A stretch of 64,000 nucleotides of DNA from Amorphoplanes friuliensis DSM 7358 (GTDB lineage Bacteria; Actinomycetota; Actinomycetes; Mycobacteriales; Micromonosporaceae), in NCBI RefSeq assembly GCF_000494755.1, contig NC_022657.1, forward strand, positions 1,774,001 through 1,838,000, read 5' to 3'. This document shows positions 1 to 10,069 of the stretch, piece by piece. A model generated the notes under the pieces. It did no database searches. It was not told where the DNA came from and saw only the letters and a program-made list of their open reading frames with translations. Position 1 is the first letter of the stretch, and each line of letters opens with the position of its first letter. A program made the position numbers and the translations under genes.

Positions 1-394
1 GTTCGACCTGTGCGACCGTGCCGAACCAGTGCCGTTCGCCGGGGACGAAGCGTGCCGGTGCGTCGCCGCTCTGCAGCAGCGCATGGGTGGCGGCGGTGAT
101 GGTAGCGACGACCCGGCAGGCCAGTTCGTGATGGCCGAGGTGGCCGTCCCGGACCAGCATCCGGCCGACCGCCCGGTCACCGACCCCCCTCCGGTACGCG
201 GAGAGCCACGCACCCTCCGACAGCCGCCCGCAGGCGACCAGCCGTTCACCGATGCCGGGGCAGTCCGGCGACTCAGCGTGGGTGATGCGCCCGGCGACCA
301 GGTAGACCACCCCGCCGGGCGTGCCGTCGATGTGCAGCGCCCCGGTACGCCCGGACTCGGCGAGGTTGCTGAGCAGGCGGCGAAGTGAGTTCAT
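1..394 (-). CDS. DUF4388 (PatA N-terminal-like) protein, partial
   Basis: Open from an ATG at 394 to the window edge, so the C-terminus is missing. The visible N-terminus begins MNSLRRLLSNLAESGRTGAL and continues with a short beta-rich pattern (LHIDG, GVVYLVAGRITHAE) and a helical part, the pattern of the DUF4388/PatA N-terminal domain found in bacterial regulatory and gliding proteins. GAGGAG lies about 6 nt before the ATG and fixes the start. The partner and output are unknown. The gene is divergent from the VOC gene at 555. Confidence 0.6.
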   Translation of the reverse strand, partial: MNSLRRLLSNLAESGRTGALHIDGTPGGVVYLVAGRITHAESPDCPGIGERLVACGRLSEGAWLSAYRRGVGDRAVGRMLVRDGHLGHHELACRVVATITAATHALLQSGDAPARFVPGERHWFGTVAQVE

Positions 395-554
395 GGCGAC
401 TCCTCGGCGGAACGGGCATCGACCTTTCAGTTGAGTCTCGGTCGCCGTTGCGGAGGGGGACGCACGAGCGGTGCGTTGTTTCTCCCGTGGCGCGTACGCC
501 TCGTACGCGTAACATGATCGCCACTTTCGTCGGCGTCTCGTGGAGGTTGTGCCC

Positions 555-917
555 ATGCCGAGCCAGTGGGAGCAGGTCGTCGTCGACGCGGAGGATCCGG
601 CCCGGCTGGCCCGCTGGTGGGCGGAGGCGCTCGGCTACCAGATCGTGCACGAGGAGCCGGACGAGGTGGAGATCCGGCGTACCCCGGAGACCCTGCCCGG
701 CCTGCTGTTCGGGATGTCGCCGGATCCCAAGACGGTGAAGAACCGCCTGCACATCGATCTGCGCCCGGAGGACCAGGAGTCCGAGGTCGAGCGGCTCGTC
801 GACATGGGCGCCCGCCCGGTCGACATCGGTCAGCACGACGTGAGCTGGGTGGTCCTGGCCGATCCCGAGGGCAACGAGTTCTGTGTGCTGTCCTCGCGGA
901 AGAAGCCCGCTCAGTAG
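555..917 (+). CDS. VOC superfamily (glyoxalase-like) protein
   Basis: A 120-residue protein starting [19 protein letters not shown]. It has the single VOC module pattern: N-terminal beta strand, a helix with [10 protein letters not shown], a central HIDL, and a C-terminal [10 protein letters not shown]. The last motif is typical of the glyoxalase-like domain common in actinobacteria. The substrate is unknown; these proteins are often metal-dependent enzymes or ligand binders. I chose ATG 555 because GGAGG at 542-546 is well placed for it, although the frame is open from a GTG at 540. It converges with and overlaps the chemoreceptor gene by 7 nt. Confidence 0.75.
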   Translation: MPSQWEQVVVDAEDPARLARWWAEALGYQIVHEEPDEVEIRRTPETLPGLLFGMSPDPKTVKNRLHIDLRPEDQESEVERLVDMGARPVDIGQHDVSWVVLADPEGNEFCVLSSRKKPAQ

Positions 918-2500
918 GTGAACTGACCGATCAGCACCTGGATCTCGCCGGCGGCCGTGCTGACCCGTTCGGCCGACCGGCGGGTGGTGTTGGCGCCGTC
1001 GGCGGTCGCACCGGTCGACGTGGTGATGTGCGTGACAGTGCCGCTGATCTCGGTGGCGGCGATCGACATGTCACCGACGTTGCGGGCCATCAGCTCCGTT
1101 GTCGTGGACTGCTCCTCGACGGCCGCGGCGATCGTGCGCTGGCCGTCGTCGATGCGGGTGATGACCTCGGCGATGGCGTCGATCGCGGTGGCCGTCCGTG
1201 AGGTCATGTCCTGGATCGCGGCGATCCGGCCGGTGATGTCGCTCGTCGCCTGCGCGGTCTCCTGAGCCAGGTCCTTGACCTCGGAGGCGACCACCGCGAA
1301 GCCCTTGCCGGCGTCACCGGCGCGGGCGGCCTCGATGGTGGCGTTCAGGGCGAGCAGGTTGGTCTGCTCGGCGATGGACGTGATCAGCTGGACGATCGTG
1401 CCGATCTCCCGGCTCGCCTCGCTCAGCGTGGCCACCAGCGCGGTGGTGGCGGCCGCGTTCTCACCCGCCGCGGCCGTGGTGGTCGCGGCGGTGGTGGTCT
1501 GCTGGGAGATCTCGCGGATGGACGCGGACAGCTCCTCGGTCGCGGTCATCATGTCGGTCACGGAGTGCGACACCTGCTGCGCCGCCGTGTCCGCACTGCG
1601 GGCCTGCGCGGACGTCTGCTCGGCCGACGAGTCGAGCCGGCCGGCGAGGTCGCGCAGGTCGCTGCTGGCGGCCGTCAGGGTGCCGACGCTGGCCGCGGTG
1701 GCCGCCACGGTCGTCCGGATCGCGGAGAGCGCCTCGTTGAGCGCCACGGCCATCTCGCCCAGCTCGTCGGGGCGGACCACCTCCACCTCGACGGTGAGGT
1801 CCCGGCCGGCGGCGGCCCGCAGCGCGGCGACCATCTGGCGCAGCGGGCGGCGGACCGCCCGGACGGTGAAGAGTGCCGCCGCGGCGGTCAGCAGCGCCCC
1901 GGCCAGCCCGGCCACGAGGATCAGCCAGCCGCTGGTCCGGCCCGTCTCGGTGCCTTCACGCCCGGCGTCCTGCACCGCGGTCAGCATCGCGTCGTCGATC
2001 GCGCCCAGTTCCTCCTCCAGCGTGCCGAAGGCCTTCAGAAAATTCGGCAGCTCAGCCTCCGCGGCCGCGTGGTCCGTCGCGGCCAGTGCGACCAGACCTT
2101 CAGCCGTCTTCCCGTACGCGACCACGGCCGGCCGTACGCGTGTGTAGTCGTCGCCGAGGGCGGTGGGAGCGGCCGTCGCAGCGGCGTCGTACTTGGTCAC
2201 CAGCGTCGTGGCGTGCTCGGTCACCTCCGACACGGCCAGGGCCTCCCGCTGGGCCGCGGTGGTGGCGAAGAGAGCCGACATCACGTCGGCGCGCAGGCCG
2301 TCGTGCATCATGTCGGCGTTCCACTGACTGCTCATGCCGTCGCTGATCGCGGCGATCCGGTCGGTCGCGTCGGACTGGTTCTCCGACGCCCACGACGAGG
2401 CCGCGCCGACCAGGGCCACCGAGGCGACACCGATGGCCGCCATCAGCACCAGGCGGGCGACGATCGTGAGACGGGACCGGACGTGCTGCTGGGACTCCAC
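911..2500 (-). CDS. Methyl-accepting chemotaxis-type receptor
   Basis: About 529 residues from GTG 2500 (the open frame extends to 2563, but that would overlap the divergent dgt promoter). Order of parts: N-terminal membrane segment ([17 protein letters not shown]), an extracytoplasmic four-helix-like sensor region, a second membrane segment ([20 protein letters not shown]), a HAMP linker ([19 protein letters not shown]), then a long Ala/Thr-rich coiled-coil signalling domain. The signalling hairpin is recognisable as [20 protein letters not shown] followed by [13 protein letters not shown], which identifies the family. No che genes are nearby, so it is an orphan receptor. The ligand is unknown. 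Confidence 0.92.
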   Translation of the reverse strand: MESQQHVRSRLTIVARLVLMAAIGVASVALVGAASSWASENQSDATDRIAAISDGMSSQWNADMMHDGLRADVMSALFATTAAQREALAVSEVTEHATTLVTKYDAAATAAPTALGDDYTRVRPAVVAYGKTAEGLVALAATDHAAAEAELPNFLKAFGTLEEELGAIDDAMLTAVQDAGREGTETGRTSGWLILVAGLAGALLTAAAALFTVRAVRRPLRQMVAALRAAAGRDLTVEVEVVRPDELGEMAVALNEALSAIRTTVAATAASVGTLTAASSDLRDLAGRLDSSAEQTSAQARSADTAAQQVSHSVTDMMTATEELSASIREISQQTTTAATTTAAAGENAAATTALVATLSEASREIGTIVQLITSIAEQTNLLALNATIEAARAGDAGKGFAVVASEVKDLAQETAQATSDITGRIAAIQDMTSRTATAIDAIAEVITRIDDGQRTIAAAVEEQSTTTELMARNVGDMSIAATEISGTVTHITTSTGATADGANTTRRSAERVSTAAGEIQVLIGQFTY

Positions 2501-2532
2501 ACCATTCGCATCGGCAACCCCGATCGACGCCT

Positions 2533-2538
2533 TAGTGT
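2533..2538 (+). promoter_or_regulatory. -10 box of leaderless dgt promoter
   Basis: TAGTGT lies 6 nt before the ATG of dgt at 2545 and no Shine-Dalgarno sequence is present. This matches the TANNNT box of actinobacterial leaderless transcripts, in which transcription starts at or next to the start codon. Confidence 0.55.
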
Positions 2539-2544
2539 GGGGGC

Positions 2545-3765
2545 ATGGTGGACGGCGATGCATCGCGCTGGGTGCGTGAGCCCGTCAAGGACAGCGGGTA
2601 CGGCCGCACGCAGTTCGAACGGGACCGTGCCCGTGTCCTGCACTCGGCCGGGTTCCGCCGCCTCGCGGCCAAGACGCAGGTGCACACCGCCGGGTCCGAC
2701 GACTTCCTGCGTACGCGTCTGACGCACTCGCTCGAGGTCGCCCAGATCTCGCGGGAGATGGGCGCCCGGCTCGGGTGTGACCCGGACGTCGTCGACGTGG
2801 CCGGGCTGGCCCACGACATCGGTCACCCGCCCTTCGGTCACAACGGCGAGGCCGCCCTGCACCTGGCGGCCGAGGCGTGCGGCGGTTTCGAGGGCAACGC
2901 GCAGACCCTGCGGGTGCTGACCCGGCTGGAGGCCAAGGTCGACGGCGCCGGCCTCAACCTGACCCGTGCCTCCCTCGACGCGAGCTGCAAATATCCGTGG
3001 CCGCGACGGGACGGCGTCCGCAAGTTCGGCGTGTACGACGACGACCGCCCGGTCTTCGACTGGATCCGCGCGACGGCTCCGGACGGCGAACGCCAGTGCC
3101 TCGAGGCGCAGGTCATGGACTGGGCCGACGACGTGGCCTACTCCGTGCACGACGTCGAGGACGGCATCCACGGCGGTTACCTGTCGCTGAAGCCGCTGCT
3201 TCTCGACGCCGGCGAACGTGCCGAACTCTGCACCGACGTGGCGAACACCTACTCCTCGGAGACCCCGGAGGCGCTCGGCGAGGCCCTGCGCCTGCTCCTG
3301 GCCGACGACGTGGTGATCGCCACAGCGGACTACGACGGCGGTCACCGCTCGCAGGTCGCCCTCAAACGCATGACCAGCGTGCTGACCGGCCGCTTCGTCT
3401 CCTCGGCGGTCGGCGCGACCAACAGCCGCCACGGCTCCGAGCCGGTCCGCCGGTACGACGTCGACCTCATCGTCCCGCGTACGGTCCGTAACCAGTGCGC
3501 GCTGCTGAAGGGCATGGCGTTGCGCTACGTCATGCGGGCCCGCGCCGCCGAGCAGTGGTACGAACAGCAGCGCGCGATCCTCACCGACCTGGTCAGCGTG
3601 CTCAGCGAGCGGGCACCGGACCATCTCGACCCGATGTTCGCGGAGATGTGGAAGGCCGCGGGCACCGACACCGCACGGTTGCGCGTGGTGATCGACCAGG
3701 TCGCTTCGCTGACCGATCCCGCCGCGGTGGCCTGGCACCGGACCCTGATGGCAGCCGATCACTGA
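2545..3765 (+). CDS. dgt: dGTPase-like deoxynucleoside triphosphate triphosphohydrolase
   Basis: A 406-residue HD-domain protein of the dGTP triphosphohydrolase family, which hydrolyses dNTPs to deoxynucleosides and tripolyphosphate. The metal-binding HD signature is visible: H61 in [12 protein letters not shown], then H90-D91 in [16 protein letters not shown], and a later [15 protein letters not shown] that supplies the last Asp. The N-terminal [20 protein letters not shown] is also typical. It lies 19 nt upstream of dnaG; dgt-dnaG adjacency is common in actinobacteria and links nucleotide pools to replication. The start follows a leaderless promoter box. Confidence 0.95.
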   Translation: MVDGDASRWVREPVKDSGYGRTQFERDRARVLHSAGFRRLAAKTQVHTAGSDDFLRTRLTHSLEVAQISREMGARLGCDPDVVDVAGLAHDIGHPPFGHNGEAALHLAAEACGGFEGNAQTLRVLTRLEAKVDGAGLNLTRASLDASCKYPWPRRDGVRKFGVYDDDRPVFDWIRATAPDGERQCLEAQVMDWADDVAYSVHDVEDGIHGGYLSLKPLLLDAGERAELCTDVANTYSSETPEALGEALRLLLADDVVIATADYDGGHRSQVALKRMTSVLTGRFVSSAVGATNSRHGSEPVRRYDVDLIVPRTVRNQCALLKGMALRYVMRARAAEQWYEQQRAILTDLVSVLSERAPDHLDPMFAEMWKAAGTDTARLRVVIDQVASLTDPAAVAWHRTLMAADH

Positions 3766-3784
3766 CGCGAGGCAGTATGTAGCC

Positions 3785-5632
3785 GTGGCGGGCAGGGTCA
3801 AGGACGAGGACATCGCGCTGGTCCGCGACCGGACGTCGATCGCGGACATCATCAACGAGACCGTGACACTGCGGTCGGCAGGTGGTGGCAACCTCAAGGG
3901 GCTGTGCCCGTTCCACGACGAGAAGACCCCGTCGTTCACCGTGTCACCCGCCCGAAATGTCTACTTCTGCCACGGGTGCGGGGCCGGTGGGGATGCCATC
4001 AAGTTCCTGATGGACGCCGAGCACCTGACGTTCATCGAGTCGGTCGAGCGGCTGGCCGGGCGGGCCGGCATCCAGCTGCGGTACGACGAGTCGGGCTTCA
4101 AGAACGACGGGCCGCGTCAGCAGCCGGGTCAGAAGCAGCGGCTCATCGCGGCGCACGCGGCGGCGGCGGAGTTCTACCAGGAGCAGCTGACCACGCCGGG
4201 TGCGCGCAAGGCTCGCGAGTTCCTCGCGCAGCGGGGTTTCGGCCGCGACGCCGCCGAGCGGTACGCCTGCGGGTTCGCCCCCGACGGCTGGGACCTGCTC
4301 ACCAAACACCTGCGGCAGCGTGGCTTCACCGCCGAGGAGCTGACGGCCGGTGGCCTGGCCAAACCGGCGCGGTCGGGCTCGCTGATCGACCGTTTCCGGC
4401 GCCGGCTGCTCTGGCCGATCCGCGACCTGACCGGTGACGTCATCGGGTTCGGCGCGCGCAAGCTGTTCGACGACGACGACGGCCCGAAATATCTGAACAC
4501 CCCCGAGTCGCCGCTCTACAAGAAGTCGCACGTGCTCTACGGCATCGACCACGCCAAGCGGGAGATGGCCAAGCAGGGCCGGGCGGTCATCGTCGAGGGT
4601 TACACCGACGTGATGGCCTGTCACGAGGCCGGCGAGCCGACGGCCGTCGCGACCTGCGGCACCTCGTTCGGCATCGACCACATCGGCGTGCTGCGGCGGC
4701 TGCTGATGGACAGCGACAGCTTCACCGGCGAGATCATCTACACCTTCGACGGTGACGCGGCGGGCCAGAAGGCCGCGCTGCGGGCGTTCGAGGAGGACCA
4801 GCGTTTTGTCGGGCGGACCTTCATCGCGGTCAGCCCGGACAACATGGACCCGTGCGAGCTGCGGCTGGCCAGGGGTGACCTGGCGGTCCGCGACATGATC
4901 GCGAGCCGGGAGCCCCTGGTCGACTTCGCCCTCCGGCAGACCCTCGCGCGCTTCGATCTGGACACCGTCGAGGGCCGGGTCGAGGCCATGCGCCGCGCCG
5001 CGCCCCTGGTCGCCAAGATCAAGGACCGCGAGAAGCGCCCCGAGTACGCCCGCAAGCTCGCCGGTGACCTGGGCATGGATCTCGAACCCGTGCAGCGGGC
5101 CGTGGCGTCCGCGTCGTCGCCGGAATCGTCCGGTGCGCCCGCGCCGCGCCGGCCCGTCGACAGCCCGCAGCGGCTGGTCGAGCGGGAGGCGCTGAAACTC
5201 GCCCTGCAGCACCCGGTGCTGGCCGGTCCGATGTTCGACGCGCTCGGCCCGGAGACCTACGGCGACGAGGTCTTCCAGGGCATCCGCAAGGCGATCGCCG
5301 TCGCCGGGGGCACCACCACGGCGACGGGCGGCGCCGGCTGGATCGAGTCCGTCCGCGACGCGTGTGACGATCTCGGCGGCAAGGCGCTGGTCGGCGAGCT
5401 GGCGGTCGTGCCGCTGCACGTCGACGGCGAGGCCGACCTGCGGTACGTCCAGGTGACACTGGCCCGGCTCCAGGTCGGCGCGGTCACCACCCGGATCAAG
5501 GAGCTGAAGTCCAAGGTGCAGCGGATCAACCCCGTGGCGCACAAGGACGAGTACCTGGCCCTGGCCGGGGAGCTCTTCTCTCTCGAACAGCACGCTCGCG
5601 CACTGCGCGACCAGGCGGCAGGTGGATTGTGA
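3785..5632 (+). CDS. dnaG: DNA primase DnaG
   Basis: A 615-residue primase that makes RNA primers at the replication fork. The N-terminal CHC2 zinc finger is seen as CPFHDEKTPSF (C41, H44) and YFCHGCGAGGD (C62, C65). The TOPRIM catalytic part includes AVIVEGYTDVMACHEAG and IIYTFDGDAAGQKAALRAFE. The C-terminal third is helical and fits the DnaB helicase-interacting region. The start is GTG 3785, about 20 nt after dgt. It overlaps the following gene by 4 nt (GTGA), so that gene is probably translationally coupled. Confidence 0.97.
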   Translation: MAGRVKDEDIALVRDRTSIADIINETVTLRSAGGGNLKGLCPFHDEKTPSFTVSPARNVYFCHGCGAGGDAIKFLMDAEHLTFIESVERLAGRAGIQLRYDESGFKNDGPRQQPGQKQRLIAAHAAAAEFYQEQLTTPGARKAREFLAQRGFGRDAAERYACGFAPDGWDLLTKHLRQRGFTAEELTAGGLAKPARSGSLIDRFRRRLLWPIRDLTGDVIGFGARKLFDDDDGPKYLNTPESPLYKKSHVLYGIDHAKREMAKQGRAVIVEGYTDVMACHEAGEPTAVATCGTSFGIDHIGVLRRLLMDSDSFTGEIIYTFDGDAAGQKAALRAFEEDQRFVGRTFIAVSPDNMDPCELRLARGDLAVRDMIASREPLVDFALRQTLARFDLDTVEGRVEAMRRAAPLVAKIKDREKRPEYARKLAGDLGMDLEPVQRAVASASSPESSGAPAPRRPVDSPQRLVEREALKLALQHPVLAGPMFDALGPETYGDEVFQGIRKAIAVAGGTTTATGGAGWIESVRDACDDLGGKALVGELAVVPLHVDGEADLRYVQVTLARLQVGAVTTRIKELKSKVQRINPVAHKDEYLALAGELFSLEQHARALRDQAAGGL

Positions 5633-6159
5633 GTCTCTTTCGTCGGCGTCCCAAGCTTCCCGCACAGCTGAGCCCGGCCCTGGAGGCCGAGGAACGCGTC
5701 CTGGCCTGGGCGTACGTCGGTGAGCCGGGTGAGCACGTGCTCGTGGCGACCAACCGCGGCCTGTGGCTGCCGGACGGCAAGCGGCTCGGCTGGCACGAGA
5801 TCCACAAGGTCGCCTGGTCGGGCCGCGAGCTGCTGATCACACCGGCCGAGGTCGCCCAGGAACGCGAGGGCTACACCGTGCAGATCGACGGGCCGGTGCT
5901 CGGTGCCCTGCTGCTCGAGCCGGGGGAGCTGCCCGACCAGGTACGCACCCGCGTGACGCGGTCGGTGGCGTACACGTCGCACCACCCGCTGCCGCCCAAC
6001 GGCGGTGTCCGGGTGGTCGGCCGCCGGGTGAGCGGTGTCGACGGGCTGAGCTGGGCCGTCCGGTACGACGCGAAGACCGCCGTCGACGCCGAGCCCGTCG
6101 TCGAGGTCACCGACCAGCTGGTCGCCTCGGCGCGGGAGGCCACCACCCCGCCCGCCTGA
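5629..6159 (+). CDS. Conserved actinobacterial hypothetical downstream of dnaG
   Basis: A 176-residue, mostly beta-stranded soluble protein with no signal peptide. It starts at GTG 5629 inside the dnaG stop (GTGA overlap). The sequence has repeated short strands (VLVATNRGLWL, KRLGWHEIHKVAWSGRELLI) that look like a PH-like or small beta-barrel fold, but I cannot assign a function. Its coupling to dnaG is what stands out; proteins of this type after actinobacterial dnaG are usually left as hypothetical. Confidence 0.75.
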   Translation: MSLFRRRPKLPAQLSPALEAEERVLAWAYVGEPGEHVLVATNRGLWLPDGKRLGWHEIHKVAWSGRELLITPAEVAQEREGYTVQIDGPVLGALLLEPGELPDQVRTRVTRSVAYTSHHPLPPNGGVRVVGRRVSGVDGLSWAVRYDAKTAVDAEPVVEVTDQLVASAREATTPPA

Positions 6160-6179
6160 TTTTTGTCGGACCCTGTCAC

Positions 6180-6185
6180 TAGGGT
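6180..6185 (+). promoter_or_regulatory. -10 box before ABC exporter operon
   Basis: TAGGGT lies 7 nt before GTG 6193 with no ribosome binding site between them, which fits a leaderless transcript and supports GTG 6193 over the upstream in-frame ATG at 6163. Confidence 0.5.
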
Positions 6186-6192
6186 CGGCCGG

Positions 6193-7113
6193 GTGACACT
6201 CATCCACGCCCGGGGGCTGGTCAAACGCTTCGCCGACTTCACCGCGGTCGACGGCATCGACGTCGACGTGCAGCGTGGTGAGGCGTTCGGGTTCCTCGGT
6301 CCCAACGGCGCCGGCAAGAGCTCGACGATGCGGATGATCGGCTGTGTGTCCCCGCCGACCGACGGCACGCTGAGCATCCTCGGGCTGGACCCGCGCCGCG
6401 ACGGCCCGAAGATCCGGGCCAAGCTCGGCGTCTGCCCGCAGCTCGACAATCTCGACCTCGAGCTGACCGTCCGGGAAAATCTCACCACCTATGCGCGCTT
6501 CTTCGGCATCCCGCGCAAGGTGGCCCGTGAGCGTGCCGCCGAGCTGCTCGACTTCGTGCAGCTGACCGAGCGGGCCGACAGCAAGGTCGAGCCGCTCTCC
6601 GGCGGCATGAAACGCCGGCTCACGATCGCCCGCGCCCTGGTCAACGAGCCCGAGATCGTGCTGCTCGACGAGCCGACCACCGGTCTCGATCCGCAGGCGC
6701 GGCACCTGGTCTGGGAGCGGTTGTTCCGGCTCAAGCAGCGCGGTGTGACGCTGGTGCTCACCACCCACTACATGGACGAGGCCGAGCAGCTCTGCGACCG
6801 CCTCGTCGTCATGGACGCCGGCAAGATCGTCGCGGAGGGGTCGCCACGCGCCCTGATCGAGCAATATTCGACACGCGAGGTGGTCGAGCTGCGCTTCAAC
6901 GCGGAGTCGCAGGACGCCTTCGCCGGCAAGCTCGACGGTGTGGGGGAGCGGCTCGAGGTGCTGCCCGACCGCATCCTGCTCTACGTCGCCGACGGGGACT
7001 CCGCGGTGGCCGAGGTGCAGCGCCGGTTGCTGAGCCCGGCCAGTGTGCTGGTGCGCCGCAGCAGCCTCGAGGACGTGTTCCTGCACCTCACCGGCCGGAC
7101 GCTGGTCGACTGA
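6193..7113 (+). CDS. ABC-2 exporter ATP-binding protein (DrrA/NodI-like)
   Basis: About 306 residues. All ABC motifs are present: Walker A GPNGAGKSS, Q-loop CPQLDNLD, signature LSGGMKRRL, Walker B IVLLDEPTTGLDP and the switch His in LTTHYMDEAEQL. The C-terminal extension after residue ~215 is typical of DrrA/NodI-type ATPases. It is followed with a 1-nt overlap by a permease and then a second permease, so the exporter is probably a heteromeric ABC-2 complex. Substrate unknown: drugs, lipids or polyketides are all possible. Confidence 0.93.
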   Translation: MTLIHARGLVKRFADFTAVDGIDVDVQRGEAFGFLGPNGAGKSSTMRMIGCVSPPTDGTLSILGLDPRRDGPKIRAKLGVCPQLDNLDLELTVRENLTTYARFFGIPRKVARERAAELLDFVQLTERADSKVEPLSGGMKRRLTIARALVNEPEIVLLDEPTTGLDPQARHLVWERLFRLKQRGVTLVLTTHYMDEAEQLCDRLVVMDAGKIVAEGSPRALIEQYSTREVVELRFNAESQDAFAGKLDGVGERLEVLPDRILLYVADGDSAVAEVQRRLLSPASVLVRRSSLEDVFLHLTGRTLVD

Positions 7114-7865
7114 TGACGCGATATGTCCTGGAGTACCACCTGGTCAGCTATCGGCGCGTCTGGCGCGGCAGTGTGCTGTCGTCGTTCGTCCTGCCGCTGC
7201 TGACCATGCTCGGTTTTGGTGTCGGTGTCGGTGCCTACGTCACGGGTGGCGTCGAGGGAGTGCCCTATCTGGACTGGCTGGTGCCGGGGCTGATCGCCTC
7301 CACCGCCGTGCAGGTCGCGATGGCTGACTCCAGCTGGCCCGTGCTCGGTGGCTTCGAGTGGCAGCGCATCTACTACGGCCAGTCGGCCGCGCCGCTGCGG
7401 GTGTCCGACATCCTCGACGGCCACCTGGCCTTCATCGTCTTCCGCACGGTCACCAGTGCCGGGGCGTTCCTGCTGGTCGCGAGCGCCTTCGGCACCATGC
7501 ACTCGTGGTGGGCCCTCGCCACCCTGCCGATCGCGGCGCTGGCCGGTCTCGCGGTGGCCACCCCGACCTTCGCGTACGCGTCGACCATCCGCACCGACAG
7601 TTACCTGGCGATCCTCTTCCGGCTCGGCATGATCCCGATGTCGCTCTTCTCCGGCGTCTTCTTCCCGATCGAGTCGCTGCCGGGCCTGCTCCGCGGGATC
7701 GCCTACGTCCTGCCGCTCTGGCACGCCGTCGACCTCAGCCGGGCCGCCACGCTGGGTGTCGCCCCGGCGTGGTCGGCCACCGGGCACGTGGTCTACCTGG
7801 CCCTGTGGGCCGCGGCCGGCTGGCTCCTGGCCCACCGCCAGTTCACCCGCCGGCTCGTGGTGTGA
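7113..7865 (+). CDS. ABC-2 type permease, subunit 1
   Basis: A 250-residue integral membrane protein with about six hydrophobic segments (for example FVLPLLTMLGFGVGVGAYV and LGMIPMSLFSGVFFPIESLP). The FxGVFFPxExLP pattern near the C-terminus is typical of ABC-2 permeases of the NodJ/DrrB group. The start codon shares one base with the stop of the ATPase gene, so the two are coupled. It probably pairs with the second permease at 7879. Confidence 0.9.
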   Translation: MTRYVLEYHLVSYRRVWRGSVLSSFVLPLLTMLGFGVGVGAYVTGGVEGVPYLDWLVPGLIASTAVQVAMADSSWPVLGGFEWQRIYYGQSAAPLRVSDILDGHLAFIVFRTVTSAGAFLLVASAFGTMHSWWALATLPIAALAGLAVATPTFAYASTIRTDSYLAILFRLGMIPMSLFSGVFFPIESLPGLLRGIAYVLPLWHAVDLSRAATLGVAPAWSATGHVVYLALWAAAGWLLAHRQFTRRLVV

Positions 7866-7878
7866 GAGGACTCCCGAC

Positions 7879-8688
7879 ATGCTGACCCTGGTCCTGCCCC
7901 GCCTCGTCTCGTTCGAGGGCTCCGCCCGCCGGTCCACCTCGATGGTCGAGCGCAACGTCGCCACCCTGCGCTCGGCGTACTGGCTGGTCATGGCGTCCGG
8001 CTTCCTGGAGCCGGTCCTGTACCTCTTCTCGATCGGGGTGGGGGTCGGTGCGCTGGTCGGCGATCTGACGCTGCCCGACGGCCGGGTGATCGACTACGCG
8101 GCGTTCGTCGCCCCGGCGATGCTCGCGTCGTCCGCGATGACGGGTGCGCTCTCGGAGACCACCTTCAACTTCTTCGGGAAGATGAAGTTCATGAAGCTGT
8201 ACGACGGGATCCTCGCGACCCCGGTGCGGCCGATCGAGATCGCCGCCGGTGAGCTCGCCTGGGCGATGATCCGCGGCAACATCTACGCCGCTGCCTTCCT
8301 CGTGATCATGGTCGTGATGGATCTGACCACGCCGGGCCGGGCTCTCGGCGCGTTCGGGGCGGCGATCCTGGTCGGCTTCGCCTTCGGCGGGGTGGGCATG
8401 GCGCTGTCGACCTTCATGCGCAGCTGGCAGGACTTCGACCTGATGTCCTCGGCGCAGTTCGCGCTCTTCCTCTTCTCGGGCACCTTCGTCCCCGCTCAGG
8501 CCTATCCGGCGGTGCTGCGCTGGGTGGTCGAGGTGACCCCGCTGTACCGCTCGGTCGACCTGATCCGGGCCGTCACCACGGGCTCGGTCGGCTGGATCCA
8601 GCTGGTCGACGTGGTCTACCTGCTCGCTCTGCTCGCGCTCGGTCTGGCCGTCGCGGGCCGCCGCATGGAAAAGCTGCTCTGCAAATAG
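7879..8688 (+). CDS. ABC-2 type permease, subunit 2
   Basis: A 269-residue membrane protein with about six transmembrane segments; it shares with subunit 1 the SGTFVPAQAYPAVLRWVVEV feature that matches FFPIESLP. The start is ATG 7879 with GAGAGGA 8-10 nt upstream; the frame is open further upstream, but that part only overlaps subunit 1 in another frame. It completes the ATPase-permease-permease unit. Confidence 0.9.
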   Translation: MLTLVLPRLVSFEGSARRSTSMVERNVATLRSAYWLVMASGFLEPVLYLFSIGVGVGALVGDLTLPDGRVIDYAAFVAPAMLASSAMTGALSETTFNFFGKMKFMKLYDGILATPVRPIEIAAGELAWAMIRGNIYAAAFLVIMVVMDLTTPGRALGAFGAAILVGFAFGGVGMALSTFMRSWQDFDLMSSAQFALFLFSGTFVPAQAYPAVLRWVVEVTPLYRSVDLIRAVTTGSVGWIQLVDVVYLLALLALGLAVAGRRMEKLLCK

Positions 8689-8852
8689 TTACTGAAGGCA
8701 GACTGTGAGGCGCCTGGGTTCGAAAGGTTAGGACACCCCGCCAGGGGGCATCCCTCCTGCTAGGCCGCACTTCACGCGGGCCGCCTGCGGGGGTGGCCGG
8801 CGCGCGGGGAGCGGCGATGACCAAGACGCGCTGCGCCTGGAGGTACCCCGCA

Positions 8853-9968
8853 ATGAAGCTTCTCCGCAACGCCGATCACTCGGCCGATGACACAAAGGCA
8901 CCCGCCTCGGGTCACGCGAAGGATGCGCGGACCGGGGAGGACAAGAACCTCGACGCCGCCGCGACCTCGCGCACCGCCGAGGACAAGGCCGCCGATCTCG
9001 ACGCGCCCAGCCCCGACGCCGGACCGGAGAGCCCGGCGAAGCTCAAGGGCAAGGGCATCATGGGCGCGCTCAAGCGCACGTTCAAGCAGTTCTCCGAGGA
9101 CAACGTCACCGACTGGGCCGCGGCGCTGACCTACTACGGCGTGCTGTCGATCTTCCCCGGTGTGCTGGTGCTCGTGTCGATCCTCGGCATGCTCAGCGAC
9201 AACGGCCAGGAGACGGTGCAGCAGACGGTCTCCGAGATCGCCCCGAGCCAGATCCAGACGCTGCTCGACCAGGTGCTCACACAGGTCTCCGACCCCGGCA
9301 CGGCCGGGCTCGCCGCGATCGTCGGTATTCTCGCGGCCTTCTGGTCGGCCTCCGGTTACATCGGCGCCTTCATGCGCGCCTCGAACGCCATCTACGACGT
9401 GCCCGAGGGCCGGCCCATCTGGAAGACGCTGCCGATCCGGCTCGGCGTCACCGCGGTCATCGGCCTGATGCTCATCGTCTCGGTCTTCATCGTCGTCTTC
9501 ACCGGTGATCTCGCGCAGGCGGTCGGTGACACCATCGGCCTCGGTTCCGCCGCGGTGACGACGTGGAGCATCGCCAAGTGGCCCGTCCTGGTGATCATCG
9601 TCAGCCTGATGTTCGCCATCCTGTACTGGGCCTCCCCGAACGCGAAGACCGGTGGTTTCCGCTGGGTCAGCCCCGGCGGCATCTTCGCCGTGGTGCTCTG
9701 GCTGATCGCTTCCGGCGCCTTTGCGCTCTACCTGGCCAGCTTCGCCAACTACAACAAGACGTACGGCACGCTCGGTGGTGTCATCGCGTTCCTGGTCTGG
9801 CTCTGGATCTCCAACATCGCGATCATGATCGGTGCCGAGCTCGACGCGGAGCTGGAGCGCGGCCGGGCCATCGCGGCCGGCCACGACCCGACCGACGAGC
9901 CGTTCCTGCAGCTCAGGGACGACCGCAAGCTCAAGAAGGGCAGCGAGAAGGGCTTGAGCACCAACTAG
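8853..9968 (+). CDS. YihY/BrkB-family inner-membrane protein
   Basis: About 371 residues from ATG 8853, which has GGAGGT 10 nt upstream; ATG 8817 is an alternative. A charged, disordered N-terminus of about 70 residues is followed by a YihY/virulence factor BrkB domain with about six membrane segments: DNVTDWAAALTYYGVLSIFP is the family hallmark, then FWSASGYIGAFMRASNAIYD and YNKTYGTLGGVIAFLVWLW. The C-terminal tail is charged. The family function is not settled (once called RNase BN, now considered a membrane transporter-like protein). It is flanked by a strong terminator. Confidence 0.92.
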   Translation: MKLLRNADHSADDTKAPASGHAKDARTGEDKNLDAAATSRTAEDKAADLDAPSPDAGPESPAKLKGKGIMGALKRTFKQFSEDNVTDWAAALTYYGVLSIFPGVLVLVSILGMLSDNGQETVQQTVSEIAPSQIQTLLDQVLTQVSDPGTAGLAAIVGILAAFWSASGYIGAFMRASNAIYDVPEGRPIWKTLPIRLGVTAVIGLMLIVSVFIVVFTGDLAQAVGDTIGLGSAAVTTWSIAKWPVLVIIVSLMFAILYWASPNAKTGGFRWVSPGGIFAVVLWLIASGAFALYLASFANYNKTYGTLGGVIAFLVWLWISNIAIMIGAELDAELERGRAIAAGHDPTDEPFLQLRDDRKLKKGSEKGLSTN

Positions 9969-9983
9969 CTCTCCCGCCCGCCA

Positions 9984-10022
9984 CCGACGGCCGCGGACCC
10001 GATCAGGGTTCGCGGCCGTCGG
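9984..10022 (+). terminator. Strong hairpin terminator after the YihY gene
   Basis: A 17-bp stem (CCGACGGCCGCGGACCC pairing with GGGTTCGCGGCCGTCGG, one G-T pair) with a 5-nt loop, 15 nt after the stop codon. There is no clear U-tract, as is usual in actinobacteria. Confidence 0.75.
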
Positions 10023-10069
10023 CCTGTCCGGGGCAGCAAGTTCGTGAGCGAGTAGCCACCTGGCGTATT